This document shows positions 1 to 7,398 of a stretch of DNA of 64,000 bases, piece after piece. Made by a program: the position numbers and the translations under genes. Origin of the DNA: Thermodesulfobacteriota bacterium (GTDB taxonomy: Bacteria; Desulfobacterota; UBA8473); NCBI GenBank assembly GCA_040757775.1, contig JBFLWQ010000003.1, positions 143,413-207,412 on the forward strand, in the 5' to 3' direction. Position 1 is the stretch's first letter. Every line of letters starts with the position of its first letter. Under the pieces are notes generated by a model. That model searched no databases, had not been told where the DNA came from, and saw only the letters and a program-made list of their open reading frames with translations.

Positions 1-27
1 AATCATTAAAATGAGAGGATAGAAATT

Positions 28-276
28 ATGCTGAAAATAACGATTGATTCACAATATTACCGCGGCCAATTTGATGATTGGCTTGCAGGTGGCAAGGTTG
101 AATATAAAGGGAGAACATATTATTGGTCTGCGCAGAATAGCAATTATGGTTTCGGCTGGGAAATTCAACCAGTTTCAGAAAAAGATTGGGCTAATATTGC
201 TGAAGATACATTTAATAAATTCATAGGCTTTATAGAAAGGTGTCTCTATGAACATCGAATAGAATATGTTTTCTGA
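28..276 (+). CDS. Small hypothetical protein (82 aa)
   Basis: I do not recognise the family. The ATG at 28 follows a GAGG-type ribosome binding site about 10 bases upstream. The product is rich in aromatic residues (several Tyr, Trp and Phe), has one cysteine, and shows no membrane segment or signal peptide, so a small soluble globular protein is likely. It lies in a patch of small and broken genes (1-1880) rather than in a clear operon. The reading frame and binding site support a real gene, but nothing in the sequence gives a function. Confidence 0.5.
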   Translation: MLKITIDSQYYRGQFDDWLAGGKVEYKGRTYYWSAQNSNYGFGWEIQPVSEKDWANIAEDTFNKFIGFIERCLYEHRIEYVF

Positions 277-465
277 TTTTTTCTCAGAAAGATCAACTTT
301 ATCTTCTTATTTTAAAACAGGCATACATTAGTCAGACCCTATTTAGGAGCTTTGGAGACAAATTTCTGTTTAAGCTTTTTAAAGAATTAGAACAATTATA
401 GAACTTTGTATTATATCATAATGACCAACGAGAGCGATTCGGCATAAATGAAAGGTGAAGAAATT

Positions 466-627
466 ATGAATTCCGAAATAACAATTAAGTGTGTATGCGG
501 AAGAGATGTAACCCTTGAACTTATTGCAGGGCAGTACCAGGATGAATATCAGGGTGATTGTAAATGTAGTCGGCAATGGTTTTTGAAAGAATTAACAGCG
601 GCATTGGCAGAAATAGATGCTTGTTAA
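466..627 (+). CDS. Small zinc-ribbon-like protein (53 aa)
   Basis: This short gene starts at an ATG with an AAGGTGA ribosome binding site at good spacing. An in-frame ATG at 448 would add six residues but has no such site. The product carries two CxC pairs (C9/C11 and C32/C34), spaced like a minimal zinc knuckle or ribbon, followed by a helical tail ending in a further Cys. Function unknown. It sits alone between stretches with no clear gene, so expression is uncertain, but the paired cysteines argue against chance. Confidence 0.45.
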   Translation: MNSEITIKCVCGRDVTLELIAGQYQDEYQGDCKCSRQWFLKELTAALAEIDAC

Positions 628-739
628 GATGTATGTTGAGTACAATTAGAGAGCCTGATCCCACAAGACAGATTGATTTTTAGAGATGATAGATTTTGTA
701 TTTTTAATGATATTTGCCAAATAGAGAAAAAAGTATTAA

Positions 740-992
740 ATGCCCCTAACAGTATTTCGATTGAAGGAAGGACCGGATGGAAGAGCGGAAAGACTAACAA
801 AGGCGGAGGTGGTGGAATTTCATCTTGAAGATGAGCTCGACGCATCGTCTAACATATACGCTATGCCCCTTTGGTGCTTGCCCTTAGGGAAATTCACCTT
901 CGACGATTATGGGAAACTGCGTTACTGCAACGCGGGGTTACTATCCATGGTTACCAGAAAACCATGAAGATTATAAAATTCTTACATGGTAA
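740..992 (+). pseudogene. Frameshifted remnant, possibly of a PP2C/SpoIIE-type phosphatase
   Basis: An open frame from 740 reads to about 935, where it contains GKLRYCNAG. That motif resembles the conserved core of SpoIIE/PP2C phosphatases, which is normally followed by H-x-P. Just after it a +1 shift gives a convincing continuation (YYPWLPEN and so on) ending at TAA 990-992. No ribosome binding site precedes 740, and other frames across 640-840 also stay open with protein-like composition. I read this as decayed coding sequence. The family call rests on one short motif and is weak. Nothing else is visible between 628 and 1000. Confidence 0.3.
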
Positions 993-1000
993 AAAATGAA

Positions 1001-1165
1001 ATGGAAAATGAGAAGGAAAACTATTCCACATTGAAGAATTTGGTTATCGATTTAGGGGGATCGCTTTTTGGGGTTGCCGATATCAGAGACTTAAAGAACA
1101 GTTTCGTTGACCTCCCTCCCAGCAGACGAGCCAGCCGAGAAATTGTTAGAAAGAATAAGAAGTGA
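1001..1165 (+). pseudogene. Truncated 5' copy of the Fe-S protein gene at 1884
   Basis: The first 40 codons are nearly the same as the start of the intact gene at 1884-2561 (MENEK, then LGGSLFGVADIRDLK), at DNA level too. Identity stops near 1115-1121, inside the SFVDLP segment. The frame then runs into unrelated codons and stops at 1163-1165, giving 54 residues with none of the Fe-S ligands. This is a partial duplication rather than a functional gene. The break joins directly to a tail in another frame that looks like HsdS (next entry), which suggests an illegitimate recombination junction. Confidence 0.75.
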
Positions 1166-1178
1166 GGGGACAAAATAA
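1116..1178 (+). pseudogene. C-terminal scrap resembling a type I restriction specificity subunit (HsdS)
   Basis: In the frame offset from the truncated duplicate, the DNA reads LPADEPAEKLLERIRSEG followed by TK and TAA (1176-1178). The D-E-P-A-x-x-LLERI pattern is typical of HsdS C-termini. Only about 20 residues remain and no hsdR or hsdM is present in the window. The scrap begins exactly where similarity to the 1884 gene ends, so it marks the other side of the junction. The family assignment is by recognition only. Confidence 0.4.
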
Positions 1179-1221
1179 TCAAATTTGTGTAAGATAAAGC
1201 ATGGTAGAAGAAAGGTTTTAA

Positions 1222-1533
1222 ATGGTAATTGTTAGATCGAAGAATAATGTGCCTATACGGTTGACCATTGAAAGATGGGAGCACATAATTAGAAGGCATC
1301 CTGAAATGGATGGAGAAAAGGGGAAGGTTCTAAAAACTATTACTGATCCCGATCTAATTCAGAAAGGTGATTTTGGAGAGCTTATCGGGATTAGGTTTTA
1401 CAAAAAGACACCGCTAACTTCAAAGTATTTGGTTGTCATATACAAAGAAGTTTCAAATACAGATGGGTTTGTAATAACAGCATATTGTGCTAAGAAGCCA
1501 TCTGAAAGGAGAGAGGCTATATGGAAGCAATAA
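1222..1533 (+). CDS. Toxin-like nuclease-fold protein (PBECR/DUF4258-like), 103 aa
   Basis: The protein has the pattern of a small RelE/barnase-like toxin domain: an N-terminal R-W-x-H-I-x-x-x-H-P-E-M block (about residues 14-24), a central beta-rich segment and a C-terminal stretch ending in K-x-P-S-E-R-R. The ATG at 1222 follows an AGAAAGG-like site. The next gene, of the DUF2283 family, starts inside this one and overlaps it by 13 bases, so the two are translationally coupled. In bacteria DUF2283 genes commonly sit beside small genes of this type and the pair behaves like toxin and antitoxin. Toxicity here is inference; the domain call is by motif recognition. Confidence 0.55.
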   Translation: MVIVRSKNNVPIRLTIERWEHIIRRHPEMDGEKGKVLKTITDPDLIQKGDFGELIGIRFYKKTPLTSKYLVVIYKEVSNTDGFVITAYCAKKPSERREAIWKQ

Positions 1534-1751
1534 AGATACTTGAGAAAAAAGAGAATCTTAACTGGGAATATGATGAAGATGCCGATGTTCTTTACATCAG
1601 TATAGGACAACCCCAAAAAGCACTTGGGGTTGACATAGGAGAAGGAGCAGTAATTAGGTATAGAGAAGAAACCGGGGAAGTTGTAGGATTAACGTTTATC
1701 GGTGTAAAAGAACGTCTGCTTAGCAGCCTTAAAAAAATTGATTTTGTATAG
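1521..1751 (+). CDS. DUF2283 family protein, likely antitoxin-like partner (76 aa)
   Basis: The protein shows the DUF2283 signature: Y-D-x-x-A-D-V-L-Y-I-S-I-G near residues 21-33, then a V-D-I-G-E-G segment, and a C-terminal E-x-G-E-V-V-G-L-T-F-I strand. Length is usual for the family. It starts inside the preceding toxin-like gene with an AGGAGAGAGG site upstream, which indicates a two-gene operon. The family has no settled biochemical role; the antitoxin role is inferred from size, overlap and neighbour. Decayed sequence lies on both sides, so the pair may be cargo of a mobile or defence region that has largely been lost. Confidence 0.65.
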   Translation: MEAIKILEKKENLNWEYDEDADVLYISIGQPQKALGVDIGEGAVIRYREETGEVVGLTFIGVKERLLSSLKKIDFV

Positions 1752-1862
1752 AGGGTTTCTAAATGCCCAACAAATCTGCAACTATCATGCCTGATAGCAG
1801 GCAATAAACCTCCTGCTATTCCAAAGGATCTTGATTGGGAGAACCTCCTAAAAGCCTACTAA
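1752..1862 (+). pseudogene. Remnant resembling the N-terminus of an NTP_transf_5-type protein
   Basis: A frame without a start codon encodes a stretch containing LSCLIAG-NKPP and IPKDLDWENLLKAY before TAA at 1860-1862. The DLDWENLL-type motif is common near the N-terminus of uncharacterised nucleotidyltransferases (NTP_transf_5). No start and no catalytic part remain. Low confidence; it may be chance, but it fits the decayed character of 600-1880. Confidence 0.25.
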
Positions 1863-1883
1863 TATGGTACTTGGGTAAATTAA

Positions 1884-2561
1884 ATGGAAAATGAGAAGAA
1901 AAACTATTCCACATTGAAGAACATGGTTATGGATTTGGGTGGCTCGCTTTTTGGGGTTGCCGATATTAGAGACTTAAAGGACAGTTTTATTGACCTTCCT
2001 TCACGGCAGATTGAAGGGTTGGATTATGGCATCTCTGTAGGGGTGAGGTTGTCAAAGAGAGTTATAGAGGGTATAGAGGACAGACCTACCCAGCTTTACT
2101 TTCATCATTACAGGCAGCTCAATAACCTTCTAGACCAGATAGCCGTCAAGCTAACCGGGCATATACAAAAGGAAGGATGGGATGTCCTGCCCATAGCAGC
2201 TTCCCAGATTATCGATTGGGATAATCAAAAGGCACACATTTCTCATAAGAGGATTGCTGCTCATGCAGGTCTGGGCTTCCTGGGCAGGAATAACCTGTTG
2301 GTTAATCCAAGATTTGGCTCCCGCGTAAGGCTGGTTACCTTACTTACCAACATGCCTCTATTGGCTGATAGCCCCTTGAACCAAGATTGCGGTAATTGCC
2401 GGGAATGTATCCCCGTCTGTCCTGTTAGTGCTATTAAGGAGAGACAAGAAGATTTTGATCATCTGGGTTGTTTTGAGAAGCTGCGGGGTTTTAGGAAGGA
2501 ATGCAATATAGGACAGTATATCTGTGGGGTATGTATTAATGCCTGTTCAGGAGAGCTTTGA
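1884..2561 (+). CDS. QueG-like 4Fe-4S cluster protein (225 aa)
   Basis: The C-terminal half carries a ferredoxin-type motif C-x2-C-x2-C-x3-C-P beginning at C169, followed by a second cysteine group (CNIG, CGVC, then C) about 35 residues on, so two [4Fe-4S] clusters are likely. The arrangement matches the epoxyqueuosine reductase-like family (COG1600), but the protein is much shorter than QueG (about 350 aa) and lacks its HEAT-like tail. It is therefore better called a QueG-related Fe-S oxidoreductase of unknown substrate. The cobalamin-binding residues cannot be judged by eye. A 5' fragment of this gene is duplicated at 1001. The pncB-like gene follows after 70 bases. Confidence 0.7.
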   Translation: MENEKKNYSTLKNMVMDLGGSLFGVADIRDLKDSFIDLPSRQIEGLDYGISVGVRLSKRVIEGIEDRPTQLYFHHYRQLNNLLDQIAVKLTGHIQKEGWDVLPIAASQIIDWDNQKAHISHKRIAAHAGLGFLGRNNLLVNPRFGSRVRLVTLLTNMPLLADSPLNQDCGNCRECIPVCPVSAIKERQEDFDHLGCFEKLRGFRKECNIGQYICGVCINACSGEL

Positions 2562-2631
2562 AAAGGGGGCTTCTTCAAAGCTCTCGGAAGGTTCTGCAAA
2601 GGTCTCAGAGATGGAGTAGGAAGGAGGTACT

Positions 2632-3840
2632 ATGTTTCACAGTGTGACTTCCCATGATATAAAGGATGGTAAGGTAACAGATGTCTACTTTACCCGAACC
2701 TATGAGATACTTAAGGCTAAGGGTATAGATAAAAGGGTTAAGGGTGAGATTATTGCTAAAAAACTGCCCGGAGATTGGCAGTGGGCAGTCCTGGCAGGGG
2801 TGGAGGAGTGTGCTTCCTTGCTGGAAGGGCTGAATGTTAATGTGAGGTGTTTGGCTGAAGGTACCTTCTTCAGGGAGTATGACCCGGTATTTGAAATCGA
2901 GGGTGACTATACTGACTTTGGGGTTTACGAGACCTCTGTATTGGGTTTTCTGTGTCAGGCGTCGGGTATAGCAACGGCAGCAGCCAGGTGCCGAAATGCT
3001 GCCGGAAACAGGCTCTTGATAAGTTTTGGTGCCAGACGAATGCACCCGGCTATCTCTCCCATGATCGAGAGGAATGCCTTTATTGGCGGATGCGATGGGG
3101 TATCCTGTATTAAAGGCGCTGAGCTGATAGGAAAAGAGCCTATGGGTACCATGCCCCATGCACTTATCCTGATTATGGGAGATACGGTAGAGGCAACCAA
3201 AGCATTTGATGAGGTCATATCAAAAAAAGTAAACAGGGTTTCCCTTATAGATACCTTCAATGATGAGAAGTTTGAGGCACTGAGGGTAGCAGAGGCATTG
3301 GGTAAGAACCTGTTTGCCATAAGGCTTGATACCCCTTCTTCCAGAAGGGGCAATTTCCTGGAAATTATAAGAGAGGTTCGTTGGGAACTTGACTTGAGAG
3401 GTTATAGTGATGTGAAGCTTTTTGTCAGCGGAGGCATAGATGAAAAGGCAATCTTTGAGCTTAACCCGCTGGTGAATGCCTATGGGGTAGGGACATCCAT
3501 CTCTAATGCACCTGTCGTAGATTTTTCTTTTGATATAACAGAGATAGAAGGGATCCCCCTGGCAAAGAGAGGAAAGATGTCCGGAAGCAAGATGCTTATT
3601 AGGTGCCCCAGATGTTTTTCATATAGAGTTGTACCAGTAAGAGTTAAAAGTGAAAAGTTAAAAGTGAAAAGTGAGGAAGAAAGCGGAAGATGCGAGTGTG
3701 GGGGAGGTTTTCAGCCACTTACAGAATCCCTTATAGAGAATGGAAGGATAGTTGGGAGATTACCAGAACCCCAAGAAATAAGAAGGATGGTATTAGAACA
3801 ACTGAGGCATTTTCCAGCACAACCCATTAAGGAGAGATAA
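2632..3840 (+). CDS. pncB: Nicotinate phosphoribosyltransferase, archaeal/short type
   Basis: This 402-residue protein has the type II phosphoribosyltransferase fold: a substrate-loop region SFGARRMHP (about residues 127-135), a D-T segment near 206, and the FVSGGID phosphate-binding motif near residue 264. It converts nicotinate and PRPP to nicotinate mononucleotide in NAD salvage. The C-terminus holds a zinc-ribbon-like CPRC ... CECGG pair, and between the two halves lies a lysine/serine-rich insert encoded by a DNA tandem repeat (3643-3673). The ATG at 2632 has a strong AAGGAGGT site. NadC, for de novo NAD synthesis, is at 35537. Confidence 0.88.
   Translation: MFHSVTSHDIKDGKVTDVYFTRTYEILKAKGIDKRVKGEIIAKKLPGDWQWAVLAGVEECASLLEGLNVNVRCLAEGTFFREYDPVFEIEGDYTDFGVYETSVLGFLCQASGIATAAARCRNAAGNRLLISFGARRMHPAISPMIERNAFIGGCDGVSCIKGAELIGKEPMGTMPHALILIMGDTVEATKAFDEVISKKVNRVSLIDTFNDEKFEALRVAEALGKNLFAIRLDTPSSRRGNFLEIIREVRWELDLRGYSDVKLFVSGGIDEKAIFELNPLVNAYGVGTSISNAPVVDFSFDITEIEGIPLAKRGKMSGSKMLIRCPRCFSYRVVPVRVKSEKLKVKSEEESGRCECGGGFQPLTESLIENGRIVGRLPEPQEIRRMVLEQLRHFPAQPIKER
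3643..3673 (+). repeat. Two perfect 14-bp tandem copies inside pncB
   Basis: The unit GTTAAAAGTGAAAA occurs at 3643-3656 and 3657-3670 and is followed by a partial third copy. It is read in frame as a V-K-S-E-K-L-K-V-K-S-E insert between the two cysteine pairs of the C-terminal zinc-ribbon-like domain. Similar 'gttaaaagtgaaaagt' strings are simple repeats usually found between genes, so this looks like a repeat captured in coding sequence. Confidence 0.8.
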
Positions 3841-3844
3841 GAAT

Positions 3845-4288
3845 ATGCATTCCGACAGTTTGTTAGATCAGATAAGAAAAATCAATTTGGAGATGGAGCA
3901 CCATTTCTATCGCTTGTTTAGCCCCAAGCATCCTCTTCAATCCTTATCCCAAGAGAAATGGCAACCGTACACGGATGTCTATGAGACGAAGGATGCGGTG
4001 GTGATTAAAATGGAGCTGGCAGGGGTTAAGAAAGAAGACCTCTCAGTGAATCTCTATGAGAAGAGGTTGACAATTAGAGGGGTCAGAAGGGACTCTGCTC
4101 ATGGGGAGGAGAGGATATATCACCAGGTGGAGATAAACTATAGTGAATTTGAAAGGGCTATAATGCTGCCTGAAACAGTGAAGCAGGAGGCTATAAAGGC
4201 GGAGTATAAGGACGGCTTTTTGAGCATAAATATCTCAAAAGAGCATGTTCAGACAGTAGAGAAGATACTGGAAATAGAGGTAGAATAG
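3845..4288 (+). CDS. Hsp20-family small heat-shock protein
   Basis: The 147-residue protein has the alpha-crystallin domain from about residue 38 to 140: an early W-x-P-x-x-D-V-Y-E strand, an A-G-V-x-x-E-D-L turn and a conserved G-F-L-S-I-N-I near the end. Hsp20 proteins form ATP-independent oligomers that hold unfolding proteins. The gene starts four bases after the pncB stop and is followed after 10 bases by lon, so chaperone and protease probably share a transcript and work together in protein quality control. No CIRCE or other heat-shock operator is seen directly upstream. Confidence 0.92.
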   Translation: MHSDSLLDQIRKINLEMEHHFYRLFSPKHPLQSLSQEKWQPYTDVYETKDAVVIKMELAGVKKEDLSVNLYEKRLTIRGVRRDSAHGEERIYHQVEINYSEFERAIMLPETVKQEAIKAEYKDGFLSINISKEHVQTVEKILEIEVE

Positions 4289-4298
4289 GGGGGACAAT

Positions 4299-6710
4299 AT
4301 GGCTTCAGAATTGAAAGAAACCGCTTCAGAAGAACTAAAGGTCATAGATAAACCAGGGGGCTACGACATACCCCATGAGTTAGCCATTATCCCTGTTAGT
4401 GATATGGTTATTTACCCCCATACCCTGGTTCCTCTTGCCATAGCGGATAAAAGGGGAGCTGATGCTGTGGATTATGCTATGTCTCAGAATAGAATGGTAG
4501 GCGCCATTGCCATAAGGTCTAAAGGGAAAGCAGAGATATCCGAAGAAGACCTTTATGAAATAGGGTCGGTTATGGTTGTTCACAAGATGTTAAAGATGCC
4601 CGATGGTAGTATGAGACTTATCATACAGGGTTTGGCAAAGATAAGGGTGACTGAATACATTCAGAAAGAACCATTCTACAAGGCCAGGATAGATGTTATG
4701 CCGGAAAAGGAAGAAATTACCGAGAGGACGGAGGCATTGATGAGGACCATATCCGGGCAATACCAGAAGATGGTCAACCTGGTCCCTTACATGCCGGACG
4801 AACTCCAGGCTGCCGTCATGAACATTGAAGAACCTATAAAACTTGCATACTTCACAGCGACTATGGTCAGAATGAAATTAGAGGAGAGGCAGGGGATACT
4901 GGAGGCAGAAAATGTAGAGGACAAACTCAGCAGGGTTTTATCCGTATTAAACCGGGAGCTTGAACTCCTGGAGTTAGGGGGCAAGATTCAGTCTCAGGTG
5001 CAAAGCGAGATGAGCAAGACCCAGAGAGAGTACTATCTTAGAGAGCAGTTGAAGGCTATTCAGCAGGAATTGGGGGAGACAGATGAAAGGCAGTCGGAAA
5101 TAAATGAGATTCGAACTAAAATAGAGGCAGCCAATCTGCCGTATTATGTGTTTAAAGAGGTAGACAAAGAGTTAAAGAGATTTGAGAGATTGCCTCCCGC
5201 ATCAGCGGAGTACACTGTTATCAGGACATATCTTGACTGGCTTATAGAAATTCCCTGGAACAGAGGAACAGAGGATAACATCGATCTGGTAAAGGCTAAA
5301 GAGGTTTTAGAGGCAGACCACTATGATCTCAGGGAAGTCAAGGAAAGGATTATTGAGTATCTGGCTGTAAGAAAACTGAAGGATGACATGAAGGGTCCTA
5401 TCCTTTGCTTTGTAGGTCCTCCGGGCGTGGGTAAGACCTCTTTGGGTCAGTCCATAGCCAGAGCATTGGGGAGAAAATTTATCCGAATGTCATTGGGAGG
5501 GATAAGGGATGAAGCTGAGATTAGAGGCCACCGCAGGACCTATGTGGGTGCTCTGCCAGGTCGCATAATCCAGGGCATCAGGCGGGTTGAATCAAATAAT
5601 CCTGTTTTCATGCTGGATGAGATAGATAAGGTGGGTGCCGATTTTCGGGGGGACCCTTCCTCTGCCCTTTTGGAGGTTTTAGATCCGGAGCAGAACAACT
5701 CATTCAGTGACCATTATATAGACCTGCCCTTTGATTTATCAAAGACCATGTTCATAACCACAGCGAATGTAATGGAGACTATTCAGCCGGCACTTAGAGA
5801 CCGGATGGAGATTCTCAGGCTGGCAGGGTATACTGATGAGGAAAAGGTCTGTATTGCAGAAAAGTACCTTATACCCAGGCAGTTAGAAGAGCACGGTTTA
5901 AACATTGAGAACATTGAGTTTGCCGGAGAAGCTTTACGAAAGATTATTACAAGCTACACCAGGGAGGCAGGTGTTAGAAACCTTGAGAGGCAGATTGCCA
6001 GGGTTTGCCGAAAGGTGGCACATCAGGTAGCTATAGGAAAGAAAAATAAGAAACCAGTAAATGTTTTGCCAGAAAATCTATACGATTTCTTGGGGCCAGA
6101 AAGGGTTTTCCCGGAGGTTGCCAAGAGAACATCTCATCCTGGGGTAGCTACCGGATTGGCGTGGACAGAGGCGGGGGGTGATGTCCTGTTTGTTGAAGCG
6201 ATGAAGATGCCAGGGAAAAAATCCTTATCTCTTACCGGTAGTATGGGGGATGTTATGCAGGAGTCGGCAAAGGCTGCATTGAGTTATATTCGCTCTCAGG
6301 CAAAAAAACTCAATATTGACCCTGAGTTCTTCGAAAAATATGATCTTCATCTCCATGTACCGGCAGGGGCAATCCCTAAAGACGGTCCTTCTGCAGGGAT
6401 AACTATGGCTACAGCAATAGCCTCTACCCTTACTGAAAGGCCGGTCAGGAATGATATAGCAATGACAGGGGAGATAACCTTAAGTGGTACTGTCCTGCCG
6501 ATAGGGGGTGTAAAAGAGAAGGTATTGGCGGCCAAACGTGCTGGAATAAACACAGTAATACTGCCCCAGAGAAATAAGAATGATATAGATGAAATAGATA
6601 AGCAGCTCAGAAAAGGCATGAAATTTGTCTTTGTGGAGAATATTGACAAGGTTCTAAGATTGGCTCTTACTGATAAATCGAAGAAGAAAACGAAAAAGTT
6701 GACGGTTTGA
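4299..6710 (+). CDS. lon: ATP-dependent Lon protease
   Basis: At 803 residues this has the full LonA layout: N-terminal substrate-binding domain (about residues 24-215), coiled helical linker, AAA+ module with Walker A GPPGVGKT at 373-380 and Walker B FMLDEID, and C-terminal serine-lysine protease domain. The catalytic Ser is in DGPSAGI (S698) and the catalytic Lys is the second Lys of GGVKEK (K741). Lon degrades damaged and regulatory proteins in the cytoplasm. The ATG follows a GGGGGGACA site. The stop overlaps possible early starts of pcm, so the hsp20-lon-pcm run is probably one operon for protein damage. Confidence 0.97.
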   Translation: MASELKETASEELKVIDKPGGYDIPHELAIIPVSDMVIYPHTLVPLAIADKRGADAVDYAMSQNRMVGAIAIRSKGKAEISEEDLYEIGSVMVVHKMLKMPDGSMRLIIQGLAKIRVTEYIQKEPFYKARIDVMPEKEEITERTEALMRTISGQYQKMVNLVPYMPDELQAAVMNIEEPIKLAYFTATMVRMKLEERQGILEAENVEDKLSRVLSVLNRELELLELGGKIQSQVQSEMSKTQREYYLREQLKAIQQELGETDERQSEINEIRTKIEAANLPYYVFKEVDKELKRFERLPPASAEYTVIRTYLDWLIEIPWNRGTEDNIDLVKAKEVLEADHYDLREVKERIIEYLAVRKLKDDMKGPILCFVGPPGVGKTSLGQSIARALGRKFIRMSLGGIRDEAEIRGHRRTYVGALPGRIIQGIRRVESNNPVFMLDEIDKVGADFRGDPSSALLEVLDPEQNNSFSDHYIDLPFDLSKTMFITTANVMETIQPALRDRMEILRLAGYTDEEKVCIAEKYLIPRQLEEHGLNIENIEFAGEALRKIITSYTREAGVRNLERQIARVCRKVAHQVAIGKKNKKPVNVLPENLYDFLGPERVFPEVAKRTSHPGVATGLAWTEAGGDVLFVEAMKMPGKKSLSLTGSMGDVMQESAKAALSYIRSQAKKLNIDPEFFEKYDLHLHVPAGAIPKDGPSAGITMATAIASTLTERPVRNDIAMTGEITLSGTVLPIGGVKEKVLAAKRAGINTVILPQRNKNDIDEIDKQLRKGMKFVFVENIDKVLRLALTDKSKKKTKKLTV

Positions 6711-6748
6711 TGCGAGGCTTGGCTAGAAAAACAAAGAATAGGTGTTCT

Positions 6749-7393
6749 ATGGATTTCGATGCCGAACGTCAACGGATGGTTGAGACCCAGCTAAAAACAA
6801 GGGGTATAACCAGCCTCAGGGTTTTGGAAGCAATGCGAAAAGTTCCGAGACACAGTTTTGTGCCTCCGGAGTTTATATCATCTGCCTACTACGATGGCCC
6901 TCTGTCTATTGGAGAGGGGCAGACCATATCACAGCCATATATGGTAGCCTTGATGACTGAGTGTTTAGGGTTAAAGGGAGAGGAAAAGGTTTTAGAGGTA
7001 GGGACAGGGTCTGGCTACCAGACAGCCATACTTGCCGAACTGGCAAAAGAAGTATATAGCATAGAAATTCATAAATCTCTTTCTGAGAAAGCGAGACAGG
7101 TTCTTACATATCTGGGTTATAACAATATAGAATTCAGGATTGGCGATGGGAGCAGGGGGTGGGAAGAAGAATCTCCCTTTGATGGTATTATAGTTACTGC
7201 CGGATCGCCTGATATTCCCGGTACTTTACAGAACCAATTGACTGATGGAGGACGGCTTGTTATCCCTGTTGGTTCAAGGTTTGTCCAGACACTTTACAGG
7301 ATAACAAGAGTTGGAAGGTATTTTAAAAGGGAAGAGTTTACCAGTTGCGTGTTTGTTCCTTTAGTTGGAGAACATGGGTGGAAAGGGGAGTAA
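6749..7393 (+). CDS. pcm: Protein-L-isoaspartate O-methyltransferase
   Basis: The protein has the Pcm pattern: R-Q-R-M-V-E-T-Q-L near the N-terminus, P-R-H-x-F-V-P, G-Q-T-I-S-Q-P in the substrate loop, and the SAM-binding motif V-L-E-V-G-T-G-S-G-Y-Q. It methylates isoaspartyl residues so that aged proteins can be repaired. I chose the ATG at 6749 (214 aa, the usual family length). Starts at 6707 (TTG) and 6710 (ATG) in the same frame would overlap the lon stop and add 13-14 residues unlike the family. Placement after hsp20 and lon fits a protein-maintenance operon. Confidence 0.93.
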   Translation: MDFDAERQRMVETQLKTRGITSLRVLEAMRKVPRHSFVPPEFISSAYYDGPLSIGEGQTISQPYMVALMTECLGLKGEEKVLEVGTGSGYQTAILAELAKEVYSIEIHKSLSEKARQVLTYLGYNNIEFRIGDGSRGWEEESPFDGIIVTAGSPDIPGTLQNQLTDGGRLVIPVGSRFVQTLYRITRVGRYFKREEFTSCVFVPLVGEHGWKGE

Positions 7394-7398
7394 TAGCG

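Noticed and set aside
2605..3159. 184-codon minus-strand frame opposite pncB
   Set aside because: No start signal and no family resemblance; pncB is well supported on the plus strand.
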